Positions 26,601 to 33,397 of a stretch of 34,911 bases of DNA are shown piece after piece; within the stretch, counting starts at the first letter, position 1; every line of letters begins with the position of its first letter. Under the pieces are notes generated by a model. The model had not been told where the DNA came from and made no database searches. It saw only the letters and a program-made list of their open reading frames with translations. Made by a program: the position numbers and the translations under genes. Source of the stretch: Verrucomicrobiales bacterium. Lineage in GTDB: Bacteria > Verrucomicrobiota > Verrucomicrobiia > Limisphaerales > CAIMTB01. The DNA lies in NCBI GenBank assembly GCA_016795425.1, contig JAEUHG010000021.1, positions 1-34,911 of the forward strand. Reading direction: 5' to 3'.

Positions 26601-27405
26601 CGGTGACCGTGTAGGTTCGTTGGGTCCCGGAATAGACGGAAGTGAATCCCGCCGTGACCTGGCCGGAGGCGACGCCGGACTGGCGCATCCAAACTCGCAG
26701 GCGATAGGTCTTCCCGGGTTCCAGCGTCGGATAGAATCCCTGGGCGGCACCGTCGAATTGTCCGTGAGATTCCACCCGCATCTCGCCGCTGGTCGAGGTC
26801 AGTCGAAGGCTGCTGCGGCCGCCGTTCGGTGGAGTCGAAGCCGGATCGCGGGCGACGGTGCCCAGTGCCGGGTTGCTGCGCTGAATCCACACGTCGCTGG
26901 CAAAGGTCAGCCGGGGGGCCACGAGGTCCAATGGTGGATGGTCCCACCGCACCGCGAGGAAGGCGTGGTCGCCAGCCAGGGGGTCCGGACCGTCCTCGGC
27001 GAACTCGAGACGACCGGGATCGTTGTCGATCGTCGGATCTCCGGATTCATGGCGAGTGACTGTGGTTCGGCGAATGAGGCGCACCGAACTGCCTTCGATC
27101 CGGTAGATCCAAACGGTGGCGCCATTGAGAAAACCGGACCGAATGGTGTCGTAGAGATGGCCATTGGCGATGATCGCGGAGTGGGCATCGCCGCCGCGAA
27201 CCTCGAAGCGCCAACGGAAATGGATTCCTTCGAACGAGGCGTCGAGGTGGGTCGGATGATTGATGGCAAAGCCGAGGTGCGCGCCGAACGGTTCCGGCGT
27301 CGGGGCCGCGACGGTCTCATGGATCCGAATCAGCGCGTCGACGGACTCTGCGGGTGTGGTTCCCTGGGTCAGCAGCCACGCCAAGAGGCCGAGCAAGCGC
27401 TTCAT
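23653..27405 (-). CDS. Large secreted glycosidase-like protein with carbohydrate-binding-like domain
   Basis: 1250 residues from the ATG at 27405, which opens a signal peptide (M-K-R-L-L-G-L-L-A-W-L-L). An upstream in-frame extension of 44 codons is rejected. Residues about 185-310 look like a CBM4/9-type jelly roll (L-E-P-G-K-T-Y-R-L-R-V-W-M, ending V-W-I-D-N-L-S-F). The central 320-720 region is barrel-like, with R-L-E-Y-C-N-E-A-W-N (E452) and V-Y-E-S-G-P-G (E583). An N-E acid/base and a later Glu nucleophile, 131 residues apart, is the pattern of clan GH-A glycosidases, but I cannot name the family. A beta-sandwich follows (about 730-830). Residues about 960-1180 form a concanavalin-like segment. 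The last 70 residues end R-F-F-R-L and are homologous to the M64 peptidase tail. The substrate is unknown. It lies 79 bases downstream of the Xre gene on the same strand. Confidence 0.85.
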   Translation of the reverse strand: MKRLLGLLAWLLTQGTTPAESVDALIRIHETVAAPTPEPFGAHLGFAINHPTHLDASFEGIHFRWRFEVRGGDAHSAIIANGHLYDTIRSGFLNGATVWIYRIEGSSVRLIRRTTVTRHESGDPTIDNDPGRLEFAEDGPDPLAGDHAFLAVRWDHPPLDLVAPRLTFASDVWIQRSNPALGTVARDPASTPPNGGRSSLRLTSTSGEMRVESHGQFDGAAQGFYPTLEPGKTYRLRVWMRQSGVASGQVTAGFTSVYSGTQRTYTVTEAWQEFVTDYVAPPWPGTGVVSVFQVRFQGPGTVWIDNLSFHETSYEWFAPDPRQVEALREFAIGSMRTFGAFSRSQSLETWTDEPSTTSIGWSLDNGAHAMTENKLPSFLRVAEAAGGRPWLVVGGQITEEEWPQLIEYLAAPYDPAIDSPATKPWAARRHAQGRAAPWTDAFDRIRLEYCNEAWNFLFAPYAFDSITYGRFAEYFFAKAQASPWWLPAKFDLVLNGWTLAPEPDGFGQAARTQSPSATAVDTTAYIGGWERGQFIGGTNLTDVGFQDTLLYAAYDQQRFHRRHVRTRDQMTAEGRPYQLMVYESGPGYSLPNGGRPFILVEQQYGKSLAAGVCTLDMLLWNSLHGYAAQNYFTFAYGFNWTSHALVANGGHPYPSWSALQMRNRHASGPMVDAQILRCPATDVLRPEDNLYVRNIPLLQPYAFRNGDRYALLLLSRSLTQAITTRLDLPFDSATEVTRYRLAGDPRTNNLFAYHIRESGPENLTQPLAPSEDGRSSLEVTVDPGNIQALVFSGTRRSQSPPAPRAVLSRSPGQARDSSDAILRFRIGFDRAITGLEPEDIEVLGTAPFVGREVLLDPVDPELGLATLFEVSVSGMEGPGTVGIHLPSGRVVAVNAQTPNLESRSDEVEVHYTPRPPTNRVVVWDGFEIAPDAAPHPARLHQLETGFGWAGGWQVQDFNPADLAEGHRLENLTPLTLAGFQASGGTYAQGGFRYRTAGRALDVRNALAEWRIPDTEPPMVGRSGSALWFSTLLRKEINNGHPALVAFSPSTFAQEHPAWQVAAGFAGGAAPRFWALRTREGAAADWTEARTLVPVVPGAPVLLVIRFQFGAIDRVSLWVQPTNAILTGIPPAPDAFLAITNANLRFRTVAFYGGDESRQTSIDDLRFGDSFTAVAPSSQPLPPRLEFSRLANGSIVLRSPAGSSWILESTPRLDATPVWFTADLVPVTENARLAWTLEPAGDPRFFRLRTP

Positions 27406-27484
27406 GCGGCGCGATATTACCACACGAAGCGATAAAGCCCTACGGCAAGTTGGCGAACGTGCGGATGGTCGCTGTGACGTCGGC

Positions 27485-27679
27485 TCAGTTGGGATCCTCG
27501 AAGATCGCTTCGATCGGGACTTTGAAGAGCCGGGCAATTTTGAAGGCGAGCGGAAGGCTCGGATCGTACCGCTCGGTTTCGATTGAATTCACCGTCTGGC
27601 GCGACACCTCCAGCTTCTCCGCCAGGTCGCCCTGGGACCATTGTCGGGAGGTGCGCAATTCGCGAAGTCGGTTCTTCAT
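27485..27679 (-). CDS. Small Xre-family helix-turn-helix regulator
   Basis: 64 residues, only the HTH_3 (Cro/CI-type) domain. Residues 4-57 contain L-R-E-L-R-T-S-R-Q-W-S-Q-G-D-L-A-E-K-L-E-V-S at 5-26 with the recognition helix R-Q-T-V-N-S-I-E-T-E-R-Y. The end L-P-L-A-F-K-I-A-R-L-F-K-V-P-I-E-x-I-F is typical of the YgzD/YozG-like group, often found beside a small membrane protein. The ATG at 27679 overlaps the upstream gene's TGA in ATGA, so translation is coupled. It most likely represses its own operon through the palindromes at 28144-28186 (inference). Confidence 0.93.
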   Translation of the reverse strand: MKNRLRELRTSRQWSQGDLAEKLEVSRQTVNSIETERYDPSLPLAFKIARLFKVPIEAIFEDPN

Positions 27680-28101
27680 CGGTAGCGGCGGTTGGCAAAC
27701 ATCAAGCCGAAGGCGTAAAGGGCGAAGGTGAGGACAAAGTAACCTTCCCAGCCGAAGTTGATTCGGGGTGCGACGGCAGCACCCCGCAGCAGATCCGCCG
27801 TGAGGGTCAACAATAGCATGCCGAACGCCGCAAAGTTGACAGCGGACTGTTGGAGGCGCCGCTGAAACTCATCGAGTCCCTGCATCCATCGCCAAAGCGT
27901 GAGGAGGTAGAGGCAGGCGGGAATCAGCGGCAGCAGCGCGATGCCGGCTCGTGCTGGTTCCGACAGCGCCTGGCTCTGCGACAATCCGAGCCGCGAGAGC
28001 ATCGCGATGACCACGGCAACGATCGCCCAGGCGTTCAGCCGAAGCGATTGCAGGTAAGACATACGGACGGCGTCCGGGACGAGGGAGGAGGTGGTGTTCA
28101 T
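27676..28101 (-). CDS. Four-helix membrane protein paired with the Xre regulator
   Basis: 141 residues from the ATG at 28101 (M-N-T-T-S-S-L-V-P). The frame extends 25 codons upstream through the inverted repeat, which I take as untranslated. Four hydrophobic helices are visible: A-W-A-I-V-A-V-V-I-A-M-L, A-G-I-A-L-L-P-L-I-P-A-C-L-Y-L-L, F-A-A-F-G-M-L-L-L-T-L-T-A and Y-F-V-L-T-F-A-L-Y-A-F-G-L-M-F-A, the last followed by N-R-R-Y-R. A charged loop W-M-Q-G-L-D-E-F-Q-R-R-L-Q sits between helices 2 and 3. I recognise the arrangement (small membrane protein plus YozG-like Xre) but not a function. The membrane protein may sequester or respond with the regulator; that is speculation. The last four bases overlap the regulator gene. 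Confidence 0.85.
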   Translation of the reverse strand: MNTTSSLVPDAVRMSYLQSLRLNAWAIVAVVIAMLSRLGLSQSQALSEPARAGIALLPLIPACLYLLTLWRWMQGLDEFQRRLQQSAVNFAAFGMLLLTLTADLLRGAAVAPRINFGWEGYFVLTFALYAFGLMFANRRYR

Positions 28102-28143
28102 GGGCCTCAGGCGGTTGGGGGTCGCGAACTCATGCTGAACGAA

Positions 28144-28186
28144 GATGTAAAGCATACTTGTCTTATAGTCAAGCATGCTTTACATC
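28144..28186. promoter_or_regulatory. 17-base inverted repeat; probable operator and divergent promoter
   Basis: Arms GATGTAAAGCATACTTG (28144-28160) and CAAGCATGCTTTACATC (28170-28186) pair with one mismatch around a nine-base centre TCTTATAGT. Each arm contains its own ten-base palindrome, AAGCATACTT (near-perfect) and AAGCATGCTT (perfect), 21 bases apart, two helical turns. The centre holds TATAGT on the plus strand and TATAAG on the minus. TTGTCT (plus) and TTGACT (minus) each precede TACATC by 17 bases. This fits an autoregulated bidirectional promoter for the membrane/Xre pair and the LRR gene. Confidence 0.65.
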
Positions 28187-28238
28187 GCCTTTCTGTGGGT
28201 CGGGCGCTGGGTCTGCCGCTCGTCCCCGGCTCGGTTTC

Positions 28239-29252
28239 ATGTCATCCTGTGGCGATCCATTGAAGAGAGCTTCCTTCAACTCGACGCGATGCTGGTCCTG
28301 GCTTCGGCTGTGGCTGGTGTGGAGTTTCGCATTCCTATTGAGTTGGGTGAGAACGCCGGCGGCGCAACCGGCTCCGTCGTTCACCGTGGAGGCAGCGTTG
28401 CGGGACGTGGGGCGGGAGCCATCCCCGCAGAAGGCGGAGGCCCTGCGATTTCTCATGCAATTGGATCGGTCGGCTCAGGCCTCGCTGGCCAGGGCGTTGG
28501 AAGGGGAATCGGTCGGGTCGACCAAGCTATCGGGTGCCTTGCTCGAAGCGGCTTCGGTGGACGACGACGAACGGGCCCTGTTGGCGATACGGACCATGGA
28601 CCACTGGTCGGCCTCCGCCGAGTCCGGGTTGGCACGGATGGCCCGAGGCACGAAGGCGAAGCATCATGAACGAGTGGCGGCTCAGTTTCGGTCTCTCGGC
28701 GGCACGGTTTTCTTGCGGGAAGACGCGATTGTCGAGGTGGTGCTGAACGGCTGTCGCCTCGTGGATACGGATCTGCGCGGGTTGCGCGGATTAAGGGAGA
28801 TCACCGACCTATCGCTGGAGCGGACGCCGATTGGGGATGGCGGGATGCACTATCTTGCCGACCTCACCCGCTTGGAATGGCTCAATCTGTTTCTGACCCA
28901 GGTGAGCGATGAGGGCCTGGTGCACTTGAAGAAGCTGCGGCGTTTGGAGCGATTGCCCGTTGGAGGCACGCGGGTGACGGACGCGGGTCTGAAGATGTTG
29001 GGGGAGTTGCCGAGCCTGAAGTATCTGGGTCTGCGCGGGACCCGAGTCACCGACGCCGGGATGTCCGCACTTGCCAGCATGGTGAGTCTGACCGAACTCA
29101 ATCTGGGCGACACCGCCGTGACCGATGCCGGCCTGGAGTCGCTATCGTCCCTGAAGTCTCTTCGCGTCCTTTACCTGGGAGCCACCCCGGTCACCGACGT
29201 CGGCCTGGCTCGCCTGTCTCGCGCCCTGCCCGAGTGCACGATCCATCGCTAG
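28239..29252 (+). CDS. Secreted leucine-rich-repeat protein
   Basis: 337 residues from the ATG at 28239; a TTG at 28158 inside the operator region is rejected. A hydrophobic leader (about 22-38, L-W-L-V-W-S-F-A-F-L-L-S-W-V) suggests export or anchoring. Residues about 45-165 are helical and unrecognised, with the acidic-rich E-A-A-S-V-D-D-D-E-R. From about 170 to the end there are six 24-residue leucine-rich repeats. The consensus is L-x-x-L-x-L-G-x-T-x-V-T-D-A-G-L-x-x-L, the type common in planctomycetes and Verrucomicrobia and related to the repeats of F-box LRR proteins. Such repeats bind protein partners; none can be named. It is divergent from the Xre/membrane pair, sharing its palindromic control region, and ends 16 bases before the convergent dehydrogenase gene. 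Confidence 0.88.
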   Translation: MSSCGDPLKRASFNSTRCWSWLRLWLVWSFAFLLSWVRTPAAQPAPSFTVEAALRDVGREPSPQKAEALRFLMQLDRSAQASLARALEGESVGSTKLSGALLEAASVDDDERALLAIRTMDHWSASAESGLARMARGTKAKHHERVAAQFRSLGGTVFLREDAIVEVVLNGCRLVDTDLRGLRGLREITDLSLERTPIGDGGMHYLADLTRLEWLNLFLTQVSDEGLVHLKKLRRLERLPVGGTRVTDAGLKMLGELPSLKYLGLRGTRVTDAGMSALASMVSLTELNLGDTAVTDAGLESLSSLKSLRVLYLGATPVTDVGLARLSRALPECTIHR

Positions 29253-29268
29253 CCGGGTGTTTGGGCTA

Positions 29269-30309
29269 TCACACCAACTTCACCACACTGATGCCGGGAT
29301 CGAGGAAGGTCCCCATGCGCTGGAGGGTCTCCGGCACCTCTTCGAGGCGGATTTGGCGGCGGACCAGACGACCGGGCTGGAGTCGACCGGCGACGATGAG
29401 ATCGAGCAGTGGCGGGTAGGCGTGGGCCGCCATGCCGTGGCTTCCGAAGAGTTGCAATTCCCGGGCGATGACGGTGGCCATAGGCACTGGGGGGTTGGCG
29501 TGGTCCCCGAGGAGCAAGCCCACTTGAACATGACGTCCCCGGGGTCGGAGTCCGAGGATGGAGCGTCGGCAGGTATCGGGATGACCGAGCGCATCGAGAG
29601 AAAGGTGCGCCCCGCCGCGGGTGAGGTCGCGGATCTCGGTGAGCGGATCCGAGGCCGGCGTCACTTCGATGAGATGCGCGGCGCCGAGGTCGCGCGCGGC
29701 ATCGAGGGCGTTCCGCCGGACATCGACGGCGATGACCTGCGCTCCGGCAGCCACCGCGATCATGGTGGCGGCGAGGCCCACACCACCGCAGCCGTGGATC
29801 ACCACCCATTCGCCGGGCCGAACCTGTCCAAGCGCGATCACCGCGCGAAAAGCCGTGACGAACCGACAGCCCAGGCTGGCTGCTTCGACGAAATCGAGGG
29901 AATCGGGGAGCCGGACCAAATTGCCATCGGCATGACGGAGAGCGACTCGTTCGGCGAACGAGCCCCAGGCTGTGAATCCCGGCTGAAACTGATGAAGGCA
30001 GACTTGCGGATCGCCGGTTCGGCAAGGTGCGCAGTAACCGCAGCCGCAGACAAAGGGAACCGTGACGCGGTCGCCGGCTTTCCAGCGCTGAACCGACGCG
30101 CCCACGGTTTCGATGGTGCCGGCCAATTCATGACCTGGAACGTGCGGCAATCGGACCTCCGGATCATGGCCTTGCCAGGCGTGCCAATCGCTCCGGCAGA
30201 CCCCGGTGGCATGGACACGCACCACGACGCCATCGGGGGCAGGCGCGGGATCGGGGACATCGGCCACCGAGAGGGGGCCTCGAAACTGCTCAAAGCGGAC
30301 GGCTCTCAT
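29269..30309 (-). CDS. Zinc-dependent alcohol dehydrogenase (MDR family)
   Basis: 346 residues from the ATG at 30309 (M-R-A-V-R-F-E-Q-F). An ATG 13 codons upstream at 30348 is also possible; neither has a good ribosome site. Catalytic zinc ligands are C38 (G-V-C-R-S-D-W-H), H60-E61 (P-G-H-E-L-A-G-T-I) and C148. The structural zinc site is C90, C93, C96 and C104. The NAD(P)-binding loop is G-C-G-G-V-G (173-178) followed by A-V-D-V at the end of the next strand; the Asp there favours NAD over NADP. The family oxidises alcohols or reduces aldehydes in the cytoplasm; the substrate here is unknown. It is convergent with the LRR gene. Confidence 0.94.
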   Translation of the reverse strand: MRAVRFEQFRGPLSVADVPDPAPAPDGVVVRVHATGVCRSDWHAWQGHDPEVRLPHVPGHELAGTIETVGASVQRWKAGDRVTVPFVCGCGYCAPCRTGDPQVCLHQFQPGFTAWGSFAERVALRHADGNLVRLPDSLDFVEAASLGCRFVTAFRAVIALGQVRPGEWVVIHGCGGVGLAATMIAVAAGAQVIAVDVRRNALDAARDLGAAHLIEVTPASDPLTEIRDLTRGGAHLSLDALGHPDTCRRSILGLRPRGRHVQVGLLLGDHANPPVPMATVIARELQLFGSHGMAAHAYPPLLDLIVAGRLQPGRLVRRQIRLEEVPETLQRMGTFLDPGISVVKLV

Positions 30310-30394
30310 GGGAAGGGTGGGCGGGGAAGAGGGAAGCGGTGAATCCATTAAGCCCAGCTGTTCCCGGAGACAGCGCGAAGCCGGCGGAGAAGGA

Positions 30395-31108
30395 TCACCG
30401 AGGGGCAGCGCCGGGCGCTTTCGGATGGAGAACCAAGGCTCCGGGCTTCATCTCAATTCGGTCGAGACCACGGATGGCCAGATCGAATTCGGGTCGATGA
30501 TTGAGGGCTGAGAGCCAGTTGATTTGCTGGGCGCGCCGGAGCAACCACTTCGGTACAGGGCGATTGTTGGCGTCGATGCTGATCACGCGGGACGAGACGC
30601 GCCCCTTCTTGTAGTCGACCTTGAGGTAGGCGACGCCATTGAGATAACGACCGCTGAGGCTGCTATTGCCGGAGCGATCGAGGTTGATGCTGAACTCGGC
30701 GCGAACGCGCTCTTCCATGATGCCCAGGTGGACCTGGTTCTTCATGGGGCCAAACTGATTCGCGAAGGCGTTCAGGTCTTCGTCGGTCATCTCGAAGGGT
30801 TCAATGGGCTGAGCCTTGATGAAGGACAGGGCGAATGGCTGCCAGCGTTCCTTGAGGGCCTCGAATTTTTCGCGGGGCGATTCGACGGTCGGCAGTGTCT
30901 TGGGGGAGGTGGAGGTGTACGTCTTGACCAAGTGGTTCCAATACAAGGCCGCCGCGATAACCAGGGAGAGAAACAGGACAAACAAGGTGCCGACCGCCCA
31001 AAGTCCGTAGACCCACCAGCGCCTCCGTTTGCGGGGCGCGACCGTGCCTCCGGCACCTGGATTCGGGTCCGAGGGGTGGGACGTGCCCGCAAGCGAAGAC
31101 GCATTCAT
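30395..31108 (-). CDS. Membrane-anchored protein of unknown function
   Basis: 237 residues from the ATG at 31108. A Pro/Gly/Ser-rich cytoplasmic start with R-K-R-R-R-W-W leads to one membrane helix (about 36-58, A-V-G-T-L-F-V-L-F-L-S-L-V-I-A-A-A-L-Y). The rest should lie outside the membrane, by the positive-inside rule. The exposed domain has E-K-F-E-A-L-K-E-R-W, L-N-A-F-A-N-Q-F, then strands R-V-R-A-E-F-S-I-N-L and G-V-A-Y-L-K-V-D-Y-K-K-G-R-V. This is a beta-barrel or lipid-binding-like pattern sometimes seen in proteins of PVC bacteria; I do not recognise a named family. It starts 189 bases after the HEAT-repeat gene on the same strand and ends 85 bases before the dehydrogenase start. Confidence 0.8.
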   Translation of the reverse strand: MNASSLAGTSHPSDPNPGAGGTVAPRKRRRWWVYGLWAVGTLFVLFLSLVIAAALYWNHLVKTYTSTSPKTLPTVESPREKFEALKERWQPFALSFIKAQPIEPFEMTDEDLNAFANQFGPMKNQVHLGIMEERVRAEFSINLDRSGNSSLSGRYLNGVAYLKVDYKKGRVSSRVISIDANNRPVPKWLLRRAQQINWLSALNHRPEFDLAIRGLDRIEMKPGALVLHPKAPGAAPR

Positions 31109-31297
31109 GGTCGGAAGACACACGGTCGAGGCGTTGGATGCAACTTCTCTGGCCGTGGAGACACTGTGGTCCCGAGCAGGATGAACATCAAGGCGGGGAA
31201 TAGGAGTGCTTTCCCGAATTGCCGATGAAGGGGACGGGAAATCACCTCGGAGCCTCTAAGGTAGAGCCGTAACCGCTCACTCCAACAGCAACGAGAG

Positions 31298-33340
31298 TTA
31301 GGGTGAATTCAGGGATTTCAACGTGGCTTCCGCCTGTCCACGGACAGTGGCATCGGCCGATTCAGCGAGGAGTCGCTGGACGATGGGCCGGGCCAAATCG
31401 CGGTCGGGCGCGGCGCCGAGCCGCCGGGCCGCGCGGAGATAGGCAAGTTGAGCTTCGCGTTGAACGGAAGGATCGCGGAGATAGGGTTCCAGGAGGCGCA
31501 AACCTTCGGCACAATTCAGGGTGCTCAGACCGGACAGGATCGTCTTCTTTTCTTCCGGGTCGTCACGGAGGGCCGCATTGGCTTCGCGCAGCCAAGTCAG
31601 CGCCTGGGGCGGAGGAGGGTCCTGGGGTTTGGCGGCGCGCTCAGGGGTGTCCGTCCAAAGCGTCGACAACGTGACGACACCGCGCAGCGCGACGAGGCGA
31701 TGAGTCAAATCCGGGGTTTCCTTGAAGGTCTCGAGCAGGAGTGGCACCGGGGTGGCGTCGGGCCAATTGACCAGAAGCTGGAAGGCGGTCTTCCGCAGGA
31801 TTGGATTGGCGTCCTGATGGGCGGCGGCGACCGCTTCATAGGCCGTGGCATCGCCGAGCATGGCCATCACCTGGAGCAAGGAGGAGCGCGCCTCGAGGGA
31901 GCCTCCCTTCGCGCAGGCCGCCGCCAGGGCATCGCTGCGCCGCGCCTTGTCCGGGATCTTGATGCAGGTTGAGTATAGGGCGCGTTCCGCCTTTTCACGG
32001 ATCGCTGGGTCGGTCGCCATCATGGCGGCAGCGATCAATCCCTCGAGATCCCGCGGCGAAGCGACCACGGCGAGCGCTTCAAAGGAAGCCTTGGCCACCT
32101 CCGGATGGGAATCGGTGGCCTGGCGGATGAGAACGGCGGATGTCGAGGTGGCGTTGCGATCACCCAGGACCGCGATGAGGCGGGCACGCGCCTCGGGGGA
32201 GACACGTTCGAAGGCATCGACGATCGCGGCATCGGCCTTTCGGACCTGGATTCTTCTCAGGCTATCTGCCGCGATGGTGTGGGTGTCCGGGTTGTTATTC
32301 GCTACTCCTGCAATCAGGATCGGCACGCTGGAGGAACCACCGATCGAGCCCAGCGCTTTCAGACTGGCGTGGCGGACAGTGGCATCCGGTGATCCCGCGA
32401 GTTCCTCCACACGGAGGTGAACACGGGAGGCTTTGCGGTCGGCGAGCGCCCGGATGAGGGCCACCTGGAGGTCCGGCGGCGAGGTTTTGAGTTCTTTGGC
32501 AAGGACCTGAGCGACCTTGTCACCCGGTATTTCGCGGGCCAACTGGGCGCCGAGCTCGCGATGGGCGGCGTCCGTGGATCGCAAGAGTTCGAGGAGCAAC
32601 GAGAGCTGGTTCGAACCGCCGGCGAGGATCACTCCGCGGGTCGCCGCGGTGCGGAGGGGCTCGGGGAGCGATGTCTTGCGCACGGCTTCGAGCATGGCGA
32701 CTGCCTGGCGATTCTGTTTCCGGGCGAGATGACGCTCGGCGCAGCGAAGCAGGCCTTCGGCGGCGGCGAACTGCAGATCGGGCATGGAGGAAGCCAGCGC
32801 TTGGAGCAGCGGGGCGGTCGTCTTCTCGGAGTCGATGCGCGACAGAGCGATGAGGGCGGCAGGCGCGGCGCCCCTGGAGGTGTCTGCCACCAAGGGCAGC
32901 AGGGCGGGGATGGATGCGGTTTCACCACGCACCCCCAGTGAGTGGACGACACCCAGGAGCGGAGAGCCCTGCAATGGGGTCAGGGCGGCGCGCAGGGCGT
33001 CGCCGGCGGAAGGGTCTTCAATGTATTCCAGGGCCGCACGGGCGAAGGCGTTCATCTCCGGGTTGGCGAGTAGTGAAGCGAGGGCTGGAACGGCACGGCG
33101 ATCTCCCACAATGGCCAATTGCTGGCAGGCGCGTGCCTTTTCGAAGGTGGTGGCGGTGGCGTTCTGCAGGGTGGCAACGAGTCGGGGAACATCTCCGGGC
33201 CCGGCGACGCCGGGAGATTCGGTCGGGGTGGCGGCCGCGATGGAAAACGACAGGGCGATCATTCCCAAAACGAGCTGTAGGAGGAGCGAGGCGCCTCGGT
33301 GGATGATCGAGCACAGGCGATCAAAGGGGAGGTTCATCAT
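31298..33340 (-). CDS. Secreted HEAT-repeat protein
   Basis: 680 residues. A leader (hydrophobic 19-36, ending A-A-A-T-P) precedes an all-helical protein of about 15-18 HEAT/armadillo-type helix pairs. Examples are V-P-A-L-A-S-L-L-A-N-P-E, A-T-V-R-H-A-S-L-K-A-L-G-S-I-G and P-I-L-R-K-T-A-F-Q-L-L, with the characteristic A-L-x-x-L-G spacing. HEAT arrays are protein-binding scaffolds; in this kind of bacterium they are often fused to or encoded beside heme or sugar oxidoreductases of the cell envelope. The start has two consecutive ATGs (33340, 33337). AGGA lies nearer the ideal distance for the second, so either may be used. It starts 57 bases after the Gfo/Idh/MocA gene on the same strand, consistent with an operon. 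Confidence 0.9.
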   Translation of the reverse strand: MMNLPFDRLCSIIHRGASLLLQLVLGMIALSFSIAAATPTESPGVAGPGDVPRLVATLQNATATTFEKARACQQLAIVGDRRAVPALASLLANPEMNAFARAALEYIEDPSAGDALRAALTPLQGSPLLGVVHSLGVRGETASIPALLPLVADTSRGAAPAALIALSRIDSEKTTAPLLQALASSMPDLQFAAAEGLLRCAERHLARKQNRQAVAMLEAVRKTSLPEPLRTAATRGVILAGGSNQLSLLLELLRSTDAAHRELGAQLAREIPGDKVAQVLAKELKTSPPDLQVALIRALADRKASRVHLRVEELAGSPDATVRHASLKALGSIGGSSSVPILIAGVANNNPDTHTIAADSLRRIQVRKADAAIVDAFERVSPEARARLIAVLGDRNATSTSAVLIRQATDSHPEVAKASFEALAVVASPRDLEGLIAAAMMATDPAIREKAERALYSTCIKIPDKARRSDALAAACAKGGSLEARSSLLQVMAMLGDATAYEAVAAAHQDANPILRKTAFQLLVNWPDATPVPLLLETFKETPDLTHRLVALRGVVTLSTLWTDTPERAAKPQDPPPPQALTWLREANAALRDDPEEKKTILSGLSTLNCAEGLRLLEPYLRDPSVQREAQLAYLRAARRLGAAPDRDLARPIVQRLLAESADATVRGQAEATLKSLNSP

Positions 33341-33397
33341 GGGTCCTGGGGGAATTCATCAGTCATGGAGGAAGGAACTTCGTCGGAAGGTGCCGTC

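Noticed and set aside
26194..27435. 413-codon plus-strand frame inside the glycosidase-like gene
   Set aside because: No recognisable domain; it is the antisense shadow of a gene with signal peptide, binding and catalytic-like motifs.
29257..30342. 361-codon plus-strand frame opposite the alcohol dehydrogenase
   Set aside because: The minus-strand translation contains all zinc-ligand and NAD motifs; the plus-strand frame is its shadow.
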